A program made the position numbers and the translations under genes. A stretch of 30,220 nt of DNA. It comes from Coemansia sp. RSA 1804 (Eukaryota > Kickxellomycota > Kickxellomycetes > Kickxellales > Kickxellaceae). The notes under the pieces are model-generated. The model saw only the letters and a list, made by a program, of their open reading frames with translations. It was not told the DNA's origin and did no database searches. Shown in pieces: positions 1 through 8,600 of this stretch (position 1 is its first letter; every line of letters starts with the position of its first letter). The DNA lies in the NCBI GenBank assembly GCA_027578815.1, contig JANBTH010000044.1:1-30220 (forward strand), read 5' to 3'.

Positions 1-312
1 ATTGGAGTTCACATGAAGACTTACCACATAATGACAGAATTCCACAGAAAGAAAATCATAACAAGCCACCAATCTTTATGTTTAAAATGAGCAGCACTTG
101 TTTTGATCAGCAGGTAAAATGATTTTCTCCCAACATATTTGTGCATTAATAGTTTATTTTTTTAAACACGTTATTAGTAATAATGTTTTAAGCGTCAAAG
201 CGGACCGTCAAGGTAGGGAGCGTTGTAGTAAAACTAGCGTAGTATATTTAGCGTAAATAAATAAAGCGTATGGAGTTATTAGAAAAGCTAAAGATATCTA
301 GAATGGAGTAGC

Positions 313-400
313 CGCCTGAGGCGTCCTTATATAACCTTCTCAGGCTGTGCGTTTCCCGACGCACGGACATTGGGTTTATCCGGATGTCCGGCCTTACCGG
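313..400. repeat. cluster of four adjoining inverted repeats (hairpins)
   Basis: Inside an AT-rich stretch there is a GC-rich island with successive perfect inverted repeats. GCCTGAG at 314-320 pairs with CTCAGGC at 339-345, with TATATAA in the loop; CGCC/GGCG at 313-323 is a competing small stem. GTGCGT at 347-352 pairs with ACGCAC at 359-364. GGACAT at 365-370 pairs with ATGTCC at 384-389. CCGG at 388-391 pairs with CCGG at 397-400. The stems abut almost without spacers. This could be a structured RNA, a transposon end or a promoter-proximal element; the sequence alone does not decide. Confidence 0.6.
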
Positions 401-815
401 CGATCACGCCTAGCCTCCTCAACAGCTATCCCCCCTTTTTTCTCAATGCAATGCACACAACGGTCTTTTTATTTTGATGAGAGTAAAAGGTCGGTTTTAA
501 CAATAAATAATTATTGTTGCGCGACTCTGGAAAAAACCTTTATTTTTTTATTTGATTGTTTATTGATTTTTTTATTTAAAAGTTCTTTAGCTTTTTCTTT
601 CTTTTTTTACACTGCTTTTAGCACAGCGCAGACTTTTTATTAACTGTTTCCCTTTATTTATTATTTTTTAATTATCAAAGCGCGTTTTCACTCCTTTTTT
701 CCTAATCGTTTTTTCTTAAAGTCTTCTTTTATTCTTATTCTGAACACGCGTTTTCTTTTTTCTTTTCAAACTTTTTCTTTTCCTTTTTTAAAACAACACG
801 AATCAAACATGTGCG

Positions 816-847
816 TGTAGCCCTCGTTTCGGCGGTTCTAACGATAT
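816..847 (+). repeat. diverged direct repeat, copy 1 (partner 1008-1039)
   Basis: This 32-nt segment matches 1008-1039 at 26 of 32 positions without gaps; both start TGTAGC and end TAACGATAT. The copies are 192 nt apart in the same orientation. The differences are mostly transitions. It is an old duplication near the end of the retrotransposon; no function is evident. Confidence 0.6.
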
Positions 848-1007
848 AAAAGGTATGGTATGTTTATTAATAGGTTAGCAAGAAAACATGGTAAATAACG
901 ACAACGACTCTGAAAAATAGACTGAGAAACTCACAGCGAGGGAAATTGGAATTCGGTCACCGCCAAACGTCAATTGCACACTAAACATAATAAATCGGGT
1001 ACATGTA

Positions 1008-1039
1008 TGTAGCTCCCGTTTTTGCAGTTATAACGATAT
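1008..1039 (+). repeat. diverged direct repeat, copy 2 (partner 816-847)
   Basis: Second copy of the 32-nt repeat described at 816-847, with six substitutions and no gaps. It is followed within 14 nt by the first copy of a different direct repeat, so this short region appears to be built from duplicated units. Confidence 0.6.
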
Positions 1040-1052
1040 GTTGCTCAGGGCA

Positions 1053-1146
1053 ATGAGTGAGGACCTGAGATCAGCGACTAATGTCAATCAGCTCTGATAA
1101 TGATACGCGACTCTTTATCATGAGTGATGATCTGTGATCGGTGTCT
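1053..1146 (+). repeat. pair of 27-nt imperfect direct repeats
   Basis: Units at 1053-1079 and 1120-1146 both begin ATGAGTGA and agree at 21 of 27 positions. They are spaced 67 nt apart. With the 816/1008 pair this suggests a decayed tandem or terminal-repeat region beside the retrotransposon. Confidence 0.45.
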
Positions 1147-1379
1147 GACACTTAACATCCCCACAAAGGATAATAAGAATGTTATAAGCTGTATTGGACA
1201 ATAAGCGCCAACGTATAAAAGCCGCGGCTTGTCCTGAATAGTAGTTTGATAGGTTTCCTTATAGTAAATAACATACTTTTTATATTCCACTTGAAACTCC
1301 ATTGAAACATATCTGTATATCCTGATATTAGAATATATATAGAGCTAATTTGACATTATAAATAATATATTAAAAAGCA

Positions 1380-1402
1380 TTAACTTCGTTAATCGAAGTT
1401 AA
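1380..1402. repeat. hairpin containing the recombinase stop codon
   Basis: TTAACTTCG at 1380-1388 pairs perfectly with CGAAGTTAA at 1394-1402 around a 5-nt loop. The TAA stop of the minus-strand recombinase gene (1401-1399) lies in one arm. It may serve as a 3' end or processing structure of the element's transcript. Confidence 0.6.
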
Positions 1403-2445
1403 TTCTGATTAGCCGTCAGGCTAACTCCGGTATTGGGAGCTTCTCCGAAAGGTGGATCTTTGCATGTCTTCTCACCCAATTGACGGAGGCGCCCATTCTG
1501 GAGATATATTTCCACCGTCCTTGAGCCTTCGGACCATCCGCCCATGCGGCAGATCTCGGCGGTGAACATTCCGCGTGCCTCGCAGGCCGCGGCCGCTACT
1601 GCGCGTATTTTGTGCGGCATATCAACGATCCCGCACTCGTCGTATATCATGTTTACCCATTTTCTGACCTGCGCGGTTGTCGCGGGTAACATCTCCGGTT
1701 CGCGTCCCGGTGGCATGTACGGGTTTAAGAATAACCCTTCCGTGGGGATCATGGCACACTGTGTGCGGCGCCATTCGATGTATTCAGTCAAGGCGTTGAC
1801 GGGGCAGTCTAGTGGCTGCTCTTTGTTTTGCCAAACGATCGTTTTGCGACTCATCCTGTTTTTCGGCATCGGTGTGCAGATCGCGTACGCATTGGCATTC
1901 GGGACCTTCATCACGTTCTGGCATAATAACAGGCCGACCTCAGAGATCGGGCACCAGACGGTGGAGAGCGCAATTAATATAATCGCTCGCATCGCTAAAC
2001 GGTATGGATCGAGCGGAGCCGGCCACCTCCGCATGTGCACGTGTATATCCGATGGTTCCCACTGCGTGAAGGATCGCTTGAGTGGTCTCGCTTTCGCGGC
2101 TTCACAGATGTGTCCACGGATGATGCAACATATCATCTTGTTCTTGCCGGCTATCAGTTTATCTGGAAACATCTCAGCCCATGCTGAGCTGACGGCCGAT
2201 CGGATTATTTGTAGCATTTCTACCGAACATTTGTGCGTGCCTATGAAATTAATAAATTCCATCACATTGTAATGGCAGGGATTAGTGTGCCGTTTATGGC
2301 ACCAACGGACCCAGTGATTCCATGCGCTGTCATACGTGCACATCGTTGATTGAGCGCATCCCAGAAGGATGCATTCGATAATCACGTCCGAAAGCCTTTG
2401 CTTCTTATAGCTCTGCCGGATAGCGTCCATGCGGTGTATGTCCAC
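1399..2445 (-). CDS. DIRS-type tyrosine recombinase (probably catalytically impaired)
   Basis: A 348-residue protein with the layout of DIRS tyrosine recombinases, which would join the circular cDNA to the target site in the nucleus. The N-terminal core-binding part has the family pattern Ser-Thr, Tyr, Trp, Trp-Cys around residues 33-49. In the catalytic half I see His-x-x-Arg at 278-281, Gly-Gly-Trp at 302-304 (the His/Trp position) and a candidate nucleophile Tyr314. The first catalytic arginine, expected in a Trp-Arg-Pro motif, is Cys165 (TGC at 1953-1951), which would fit CGC to TGC. The frame starts at ATG 2445 and overlaps the end of the upstream polyprotein frame by about 64 nt in another phase; ORF overlap is known in DIRS elements. 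The stop codon lies inside a perfect hairpin. Identity as a tyrosine recombinase is firm; loss of activity is inferred. Confidence 0.85.
   Translation of the reverse strand: MDIHRMDAIRQSYKKQRLSDVIIECILLGCAQSTMCTYDSAWNHWVRWCHKRHTNPCHYNVMEFINFIGTHKCSVEMLQIIRSAVSSAWAEMFPDKLIAGKNKMICCIIRGHICEAAKARPLKRSFTQWEPSDIHVHMRRWPAPLDPYRLAMRAIILIALSTVWCPISEVGLLLCQNVMKVPNANAYAICTPMPKNRMSRKTIVWQNKEQPLDCPVNALTEYIEWRRTQCAMIPTEGLFLNPYMPPGREPEMLPATTAQVRKWVNMIYDECGIVDMPHKIRAVAAAACEARGMFTAEICRMGGWSEGSRTVEIYLQNGRLRQLGEKTCKDPPFGEAPNTGVSLTANQN
1409..1437 (-). repeat. left copy of 29-nt inverted repeat of the element
   Basis: The minus-strand reading of this segment matches the plus strand at 5627-5655 at 26 of 29 positions, including an unbroken 20-nt run (ending GGAGTTAGCCT). 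Each copy contains a stem, GTTAGCC with GGCTAA. The left copy lies in the last codons of the recombinase gene, so it is under dual coding and structural constraint. Confidence 0.8.
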
Positions 2446-4469
2446 CGTTTACGTGGAATTCGGAACGTCACTGCCACGTTCACTGCCATTTCTAGGAGCT
2501 CCGGCCACCACCATTGCGCCGACCACGTCGGCGTGATCATTACTACTTGTGATTTGTCCCGCTTGATCTTCCGCAGAGTGCGTGGGATCAATTTCCATGG
2601 TGGGTGTAGGAGCAGGCCGGGCCTGCTCCACGACTGCTGGAAGGCATCGTACGCTGCCGCTTGGGGATCCGGGTCACGGGTCCAAAATGTCAGAAGGAGC
2701 GCGCTCTCGCGGTCCGCAAATGTATCTGTCGTCATGTGTGGAAGGGCTCTCTTGAGGCGCTGGAATGTTGGCGGCAGAATCATTACATCGTAAGACGCTC
2801 ACTGGCGTCTGCTTTCTTCGTCCGCGGCGGTGTTTTGCAGCCTGGGGAGGTATGTGGCGTGCACATACACGTTGTGCGTCTGCGTGAGCTCGTTGAGTCT
2901 TAGCGCGGCTTCGAGTAAGCGGGGGCTCGCTGTCCCGCCGCTCTTGTTCATGTACTTGCGAGCGGTTATGTTGTCCATCCGGAATTCCAGTCGATATCCC
3001 GGGAAGCGGGGAGCTAGTAGCTCCACCGCATAAACTATCGCCCTCAACTCCTTGACATTGATGTGCCATTGCTGTTGCTCCGCTGTCCAGCGGCTGTGTG
3101 TCCATAGGTCTGGGGATACAATTCCCCATCCCGTGTTCGAGGCGTCCATGTCGATTGTGATCGTCGGCCTGTCCGGCTTGAATATCGGCAGCTCCGTCGA
3201 TGATGGTAGTCGTGTCGACCACCATTGGAGCTCTTCGATCACTTCGGGGGAGAGGACCACCATCCTCTCCCAATTCGCTCGGAGCCCTAGTGTTTTCGCT
3301 AGGCAGATCTGGAGTTGGCGGACTCTCAATAATGCCTCGCCCACTGCTGGAATCAGCGCAACCATCGATCCAATCAATGAGGCGAGGGCCCTGGCCATGC
3401 ATCGGCCCGCTTTGATAAGCACATGGGCGGTCTTGCGCATGGCGCGCATTTTCGCCGGTGGTACTTGTATAAACATCCGGGCCGTGTCGAATTGGAAGCC
3501 CAGGAATTGCTGTTGCTGGCGCGGCATAAAGTCCGATTTCGTTTCGTGGACCACAAAACCCAGCGTATGGAGGTGCTCGCGCATACGCTGTACCTGGATG
3601 CCAAGGACCATAGGGTCCTGGTGTAGGAGACAACAGTCGTCCAGGTATGAAACCATGCGGAACCCCTCCCGCCGGAGGGGCTCCAAAGCTGCACGCATTA
3701 GCTTGGTAAAGACAATGGGGGCAGACGCTAGGCCAAAGGCAAGGCACCAGTACCAGTACATAGTGTCCCCATGCTGAAAGCATAGGTATGACATGTGGTC
3801 CCCGTATATCGGGACCACCATATATGCCGAACACATGTCGATCTTGACCATATAGTCCCCAGGCCGGATTAATTCGTGGAGGGTAGGAATACCCTCCATC
3901 TTGAAATGCTGGACTGTAAGAAATTGGTTCAGTGGCCGTAAGTTGAGTAACGGCCATACCTTGTCTTTCTCCTGGACGGTGAACATCCGGGATACAAAGC
4001 GTGCCTGGGATGGCCGGATCGGCTCTATAATTCCTTCTGCTAGCTGCGTCTGTACTATCTCCGATATAGCCAGCTCCTCCGCTGGCGAGTGGTACGACGA
4101 CGGTAACTGCTGTTGTCGTGGTTTCGTGTGGAACTGTAGGCGGTAGCCCTCTGCTACTACTGTCTGCACCCACTCCGAGGCTCTGATCGATGTCCATGCA
4201 TTCTGGTGACGCTGGAGCCTCGCTCCCAGCCGGAGCCCCGAATCCGGCTGGGGCCCCGCTCGCTGCGGGGTCTGCAAAATTACTGTTGGTTGTTGTTGCC
4301 ATTGTTGTTGTTGTTGCCCTGATTGCTGTGTCCTGATTGGCCATGATTCCGATTTCCGCCCCCACGGGTGTATCGGTGATAATTGCTGCAGCGATGGTTC
4401 CCACGTCCCCTGGACTGGTTGTATCCACCGCGGCCCCGTCCGTTTGGGCTGGGCTGATATGATTGGAGA
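2382..4469 (-). pseudogene. DIRS polyprotein: reverse transcriptase, RNase H, methyltransferase-like linker, with internal TGA
   Basis: The frame is open from 4469 to a TGA at 2801-2799, then resumes in the same phase to 2382. The RT part has the family N-terminal pattern (Gly-Ala-Arg-Leu, Trp, Ala-Ser-x-Trp-Val), motif A with Lys-Ile-Asp, motif B (Phe-Gly-Leu-Ala-Ser-Ala-Pro) and the YLDD active site near 3645-3634. RNase H follows with its acidic residues in place (Asp-Met-Asp-Ala-Ser, Lys-Glu-Leu, Arg-Met-Asp-Asn, Ala-Asp-Glu). After the TGA comes the linker seen in DIRS elements, with an adenine-methyltransferase-like HPPW motif where NPPW or NPPF is usual. The first true ATG of the frame is inside the RT core, so expression needs fusion to gag by frameshift or splicing, or a non-AUG start. 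The in-frame TGA separates RNase H from the linker and would truncate the product. Confidence 0.85.
4280..4453 (-). pseudogene. RGG- and Asn-rich gag tail overlapping the RT frame
   Basis: In a frame different from RT, minus-strand codons 4453-4280 encode 57 residues rich in Gly, Arg and Asn, with GRGRGG and SRGRG boxes and ending in Asn/Gln runs before TAA at 4282-4280. RGG-like basic tails are typical of the nucleic-acid-binding end of DIRS gag proteins. The segment follows a CAG at 4456-4454 with a CTGAC branch-like site about 30 nt earlier, so it may be a 3' exon of gag. I found no convincing GT donor upstream. It overlaps the open RT frame, which lies in the -1 phase relative to it, an arrangement compatible with programmed frameshifting. 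Reality as coding sequence is inferred from composition only. Confidence 0.5.
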
Positions 4470-4524
4470 TCAATTAAAAGTACAATAATGTCAGTAATAA
4501 TTAAGGAAATTAATTAATAGTCAA

Positions 4525-4618
4525 GGGATCTGCCCTCAAAACTCTGAAAGAGTTGTCTTTCGGTAGCTTGCACCGAAAGTGGGGGCGGATCCCGAGGGAA
4601 CTTTCGGAGCAGAAAGTT
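4525..4618 (-). other. structured spacer: three-way junction plus extra hairpin between gag and RT
   Basis: An outer stem pairs GGGATC plus TGCCC at 4525-4535 with GGGC plus GGATCCC at 4583-4593, ten of eleven positions paired. Inside it sit two perfect hairpins: AACTCT 4540-4545 with AGAGTT 4549-4554, and CTTTCGGT 4557-4564 with ACCGAAAG 4572-4579. Immediately beyond is AACTTTC 4599-4605 with GAAAGTT 4612-4618. The segment lies between the end of the gag core frame and the RT region, inside AT-rich DNA. No hammerhead core (CUGAUGA) is present on the transcript strand. It could be an RNA element for translation, packaging or priming. Confidence 0.6.
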
Positions 4619-4649
4619 GACAACATTTATTTTATAAATTCTCATTATT

Positions 4650-4675
4650 CTGGACAATAATGACTTATTGTCCAG
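4650..4675. repeat. perfect 11-bp hairpin containing the gag-core stop codon
   Basis: CTGGACAATAA at 4650-4660 pairs perfectly with TTATTGTCCAG at 4665-4675 around the loop TGAC. The TAA stop of the minus-strand gag-core frame (4667-4665) sits at the loop-proximal end of one arm. A recombinase stop codon in the same element is also inside a hairpin. Confidence 0.7.
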
Positions 4676-5414
4676 CACTGAAGGTTTGGACAATTCGAAA
4701 TAATTTCCATTGCCTTGCCTCTCGACGGTGCAGGGCCTCGAAGTTGTATTGTCTGAATGCTTCTCGCTGTTCAGGTGTGGATAAATAGCCGTAGCCATTC
4801 TTTTCGGCGGTCCCGACGGTGTGGGAGATGGAATATCCCGAGAGTCCACCAAGGGTCTGGTGGATGTGCTGTCGGATGTATTTTCGCACGTTAAGGGCGT
4901 AACCGGCTTGTTGCACAGCAATGTAGCCCGCTTGGTCGCCGCTATCAACGATGCCAACAACTCATGCTTGGTCATCTTCTCCGAGATTTTCTTTTGAAAT
5001 TCTGGCTGTGAGCACGCTAGCTTGGCATACCATTCTCGCGAGATGGATCTGTGCTGCGAGGAGGATGCTGAGGCATTCTTCCACCTTGAGGTCGGTGGTG
5101 ATCGAGAGCTTGCGTTTTGTTGCCATCTCAACAATCTCTTTGGGAATGCCTTTCGGTCGGATATCTTCCAACTGCTCCACCGGGCATAAGCGGCGTAAGC
5201 CTGCTGGGGAGGGGGGTTTTCGTCTCGCCTCCTTGAGGAATGAAGCGATTTCATCACCTTCGATGAGTTTGAAACACTCATCGTCGGCTCCGTCGTATCC
5301 ATCACTGATGGATTCGTCACCGGTTCCAACAGTGCTCGCGTTTTCTGGGCGAGCACTAGCCTCTTGGGCTTCGCAGAAGGCAAGGTACTGGAGGTAACGC
5401 GGGTCATTGCTCAT
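4665..5414 (-). pseudogene. DIRS gag-like protein core, interrupted by TGA
   Basis: Starting at ATG 5414 the frame encodes 150 residues, an acidic N-terminal part then a helical region rich in Leu, Ala and Arg (residues about 110-140), and meets TGA at 4964-4962. The same phase stays open for a further 98 codons to TAA at 4667-4665 and keeps normal amino-acid composition, so the TGA looks like a nonsense mutation in a 249-residue protein. I assign it to gag from its position at the 5' end of a DIRS-like element upstream of RT, not from a recognised motif. A longer open frame in another phase (5407-4514) has the Ser/Arg/Pro bias of an out-of-frame shadow and I do not regard it as coding. The RGG tail at 4453-4280 may be the missing C terminus. 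Confidence 0.6.
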
Positions 5415-5626
5415 TTCTCTTTTCTAATGGATTTGTACGGATGGATGCAAATGGCGGATTTGTGCCTATTCTATCTGTATCTTATTGTTACTTGTAAAAT
5501 TTTTCAAAGAGCGGTTTTGGAAAGGAGGAAGTTCCCCATGTTGTTTATGTAAATCTTTATTAGTTATGCACAATGGTGCAGAATTCTGAGAATAAAAACA
5601 ATCTAGCAGGGTTGGAGAGGCCCTAA

Positions 5627-5655
5627 CCCAATACCGGAGTTAGCCTTCAGGCTAA
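5627..5655 (+). repeat. right copy of 29-nt inverted repeat of the element
   Basis: Matches the minus strand of 1409-1437 at 26 of 29 positions. Its own GTTAGCC-TTCA-GGCTAAC hairpin is perfect. It lies 213 nt upstream of the gag-like start codon and marks the approximate 5' border of the retrotransposon. Confidence 0.8.
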
Positions 5656-8600
5656 CCGTCGAAATAAAATAAACAGGTATCATTATTTTTTAAAAAAAAG
5701 GGTCGTCTCAGTTTATTTTGAAATGTGAGAAAATAATGGCGGCTGCGTTATGCAGGTGGGTCGAGCATCAAGTAATATCTAATTCATCTTTTATTTGCTT
5801 TCTCCTTTATCGTGCTTTGACTGAACCAGTAGAATTCAAAATGGAAAGATGTATCCATGAATCGCTTGTGTTTTAATTTATTTCTTGTTTTCTGGAATAG
5901 GAGTGCACAGGCCTCTTCACTGCATATTGTTTACGTGCAACAACATTCCTATGCTCTCATGCAGATTTACACATGTTTAGGGAGTGCTGGATGTTGGTTT
6001 ATTCCTTGCAGCGACCGGCAAACACATGTAAATGAATACAAAATAAGAAGAGAATATCCAAAGCACATTATTTGTTTCATGTTTTTTTGCTCTTGTCTCC
6101 TGCTTTTTTTCTGTAAAGCATGAATAGAAGGAAAAAGAAAGAAAAAGGGAAAAATATGTGTACATGCGAGTACATGTTGATTGTGCATGTCCCTGTTTTC
6201 ATCTCTTAATAAAAGCAGGAGCACTCTTGAGGAGATTCGCTTTTCTTGTGGAAAACTGCTTCAATAGAATATAGGCAGATCATTTTTTTTCATTCCTTAT
6301 TCACAGGCCAGTGCGAACGTGATGGACTAATGAAATAGACCACCTTCTTTTTTACAGGTTTAAATAGTGTAATAAAGGTAATAATGGCACATTTGTTCTT
6401 TTTATTTTGCTCCTGGCATGTACATGTTATTGAGAATATGTGCAATTGCAGAAAAAGCGCATTTCTTATTTATTTTACAATTTGATATTTGCCTAGCGTA
6501 CAAACAACTTTCCCATGCACTCTGTGTTTAGCAATTGCATACACAAATGGTGCCTTTTTTCTTTTTGACATGCAAGTGCACAAAGGGCCAGAACAATCAA
6601 CAGACATTGTCGCTGAATGAATAAAGTGTACTGTGCATTTTTCCCTTTTCCTTTATGTCTTTATCTACATGGGTGGATTGAAGCACGCAATGGAAAACAA
6701 GGCGACAGTCTACTGCTGCATTTGCTTTTGCGGAAAGAGGATTCGCATTAGGCGAAGAGCCTGCCCATTGGCACTGCAATTAGATAATTCTTTTTTGGTG
6801 TGTTGTCTGATACGAAAGAAACAGTTTTGCCCAAAACACAAACGCGATCGTGTAAGATCCAGAAGCACATAAATTAGGGAGGATGGGGGGGAAGATAGAA
6901 GGGATTATCAACGGCCATCCAACGACCAATAGAATCGTTTGGATGCTCCCGCATGGGTTGAGCAAAAAAAAAAACTAAAATTAGAAAATCCATTTTCTTG
7001 TTGGGAGGTTGTAACAGAAGATGGCATTTATCGTTTGTATTACACATGTTCCACAGAAAGGATCCGGTAAACCCGGGTGGGAAAATCGATAAAGACACCC
7101 AACCCAAATCAACCAGCAACGTGCAAGCACTAGAGTCCAGGGTCCATTATTCATTATGTTTCCGGTTGTGTTCACAGCACTATTCTACGCGTATTGTTTA
7201 ACCTCACAAATAAAAGAGAAAAATATAACAAAGGCAGCAAACATCTTTTTCCATGTTGGAACAGAGTGGACGCCATTTTGCGAATCGATAGTGTTACTAT
7301 TGCTAGTGGCTGATTCTATTTAGATGAATTGAAGGAATTTGCAGTAACATCTCACCCTAGAATAAGGGAACCCCAGAAACAAGCAAACAAGCAAACAAGC
7401 AGACAAGCATACAAGGGCGTAAGAGTAGGAGAAGATGAAGTGTGTACAGGCATAATGGAAATCATAAGGTATCCCAAGCGACATTATGACGGTTGTTTCA
7501 TCCACAACATGTCTTTCACCCTTTTTCTTTTCTTCACTTGTTCCCTTCATGAGATACAAAGCAATAGGAGATTGTTCTAGATGTTTGGGTTTTGTGTGTG
7601 TGTGTCTGTTGAAAAGAATGGAAAGGATTGTGTATGTCAATGCTGAGGGTGTTTATTGTTGCTTTGTGTGTGTGACCGCCTCCCTCCCCCTTTTACATCT
7701 ACATTTGTCTTTATCTATTTGTTTATTTTAGCACAGACGTTGTCGATGAGTAATTGATTTGAGCAAGATAACAGGACATGCCACCCTGCCAGTATTTTCT
7801 ACGTTATCAAGACCCCATCCTCCCCTAAAAAAAGTTGGATGGTAGTATAGAACAATTTCATATTTATTTTGATAACCGAGTCAATGCTTTTTATACTAGC
7901 ATTGTTGTGGTTTGCATTGAAATACAGGAAGCGCTCTAGTCCATAAACAAGCATACAAGCAAGTAGTAATGGTGAGGCAGGAGTACTAGCTCAAAAGAGG
8001 GAGAAGAAAAGGTAAAAGAAAAAGAAAAAAGCTCGAAGGAAATATAAACAATGCTATAGAGACATTAACTGCAGACAAGCAGATGCAGAATTTGCCGCAA
8101 CTGAATAGAGTACAAAAAGAGAAGATGAAAATAGAAAGCCTGTCATACGACATTTTTCATTCATATCATCGCGAACAATACAATGGCCAAGTAGATGTCC
8201 GAAATAAGAACATAGGAAAGGCCTGGGTTTTTTGTTTTACTGGTCATTCCAAATACAGGCAAGATAAGAAAAATGCACAAAAAATAAGGTGATTGATAAA
8301 AAAAGAAGGTCGGCGGAAAAAAGGGAAACTGAACAGTGCGTTGAAAAAAAGGAATCAGTTACTACTTTCCTAGCTAGGATAGACTTTAATATTTACACGA
8401 ATGATACGACAATATTGAAGAGAAAATATTTAGGCTTGAGGAAATAATAATATCTACAGCCCAAAAAAGTAGATAAAATTCGCTTTGAACAAGAAGTAAT
8501 CAGCAGTTATTTCATTACGGTGATTCATTTATTTTTGTGACCATGGTTCGGAGACTTTTCTGTTTATCTAGATTTTACTTACAGGCGGTGTGGAACCATG

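Larger units (their letters stand above)
1..1379. other. AT-rich flank beside the DIRS-like element, no gene supported
   Basis: The stretch is strongly AT-rich with long T runs (about 530-790) and no open frame that looks like a protein. It holds three items listed separately: a GC-rich cluster of hairpins near 313-400, a pair of diverged 32-nt direct repeats (816 and 1008), and a second pair of 27-nt repeats (1053 and 1120). It lies downstream of the recombinase gene of the minus-strand retrotransposon, so part of it may be the element's 3' terminal region. I could not find a terminal repeat that fixes the outer border. Confidence 0.5.
1380..5655 (-). mobile_element. DIRS-like tyrosine-recombinase retrotransposon, probably decayed
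   Basis: Read on the minus strand, the segment carries gag-like protein, reverse transcriptase, RNase H, a methyltransferase-like linker and a tyrosine recombinase, in that order. This is the domain order of DIRS-group elements, which integrate with a tyrosine recombinase instead of a DDE integrase. No LTRs are seen. A 29-nt inverted repeat (1409-1437 and 5627-5655, 26 of 29 matching) brackets the coding part, as expected of the inverted or complementary repeats of the group. Two in-frame TGA codons and a probable loss of a catalytic arginine in the recombinase suggest this copy is not autonomous. The outer limits are approximate; the element may extend further to either side. Confidence 0.85.

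Noticed and set aside
2674..4473. 599-codon open frame on the minus strand overlapping the RT-RNase H frame
   Set aside because: Its residues are Gly/Ala/Pro/Thr-rich with no domain, while the overlapping frame carries complete RT and RNase H motifs; it also opens with a non-ATG codon. I regard it as a shadow.
4525..4618. Hammerhead ribozyme in the gag-RT spacer
   Set aside because: A three-way junction is present, but the conserved hammerhead core (CUGAUGA and GAAA at the junction) is not.
4514..5407. 297-codon open frame on the minus strand across the gag region
   Set aside because: Ser/Arg/Pro/Lys-biased composition typical of an out-of-phase reading; the alternative phase starts at ATG 5414 and has balanced protein-like composition despite one TGA.
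7377..7410. CAAG-type tetranucleotide run as a CRISPR-like array
   Set aside because: Units are 4-8 nt without unique spacers, so this is an ordinary microsatellite in a eukaryotic genome.
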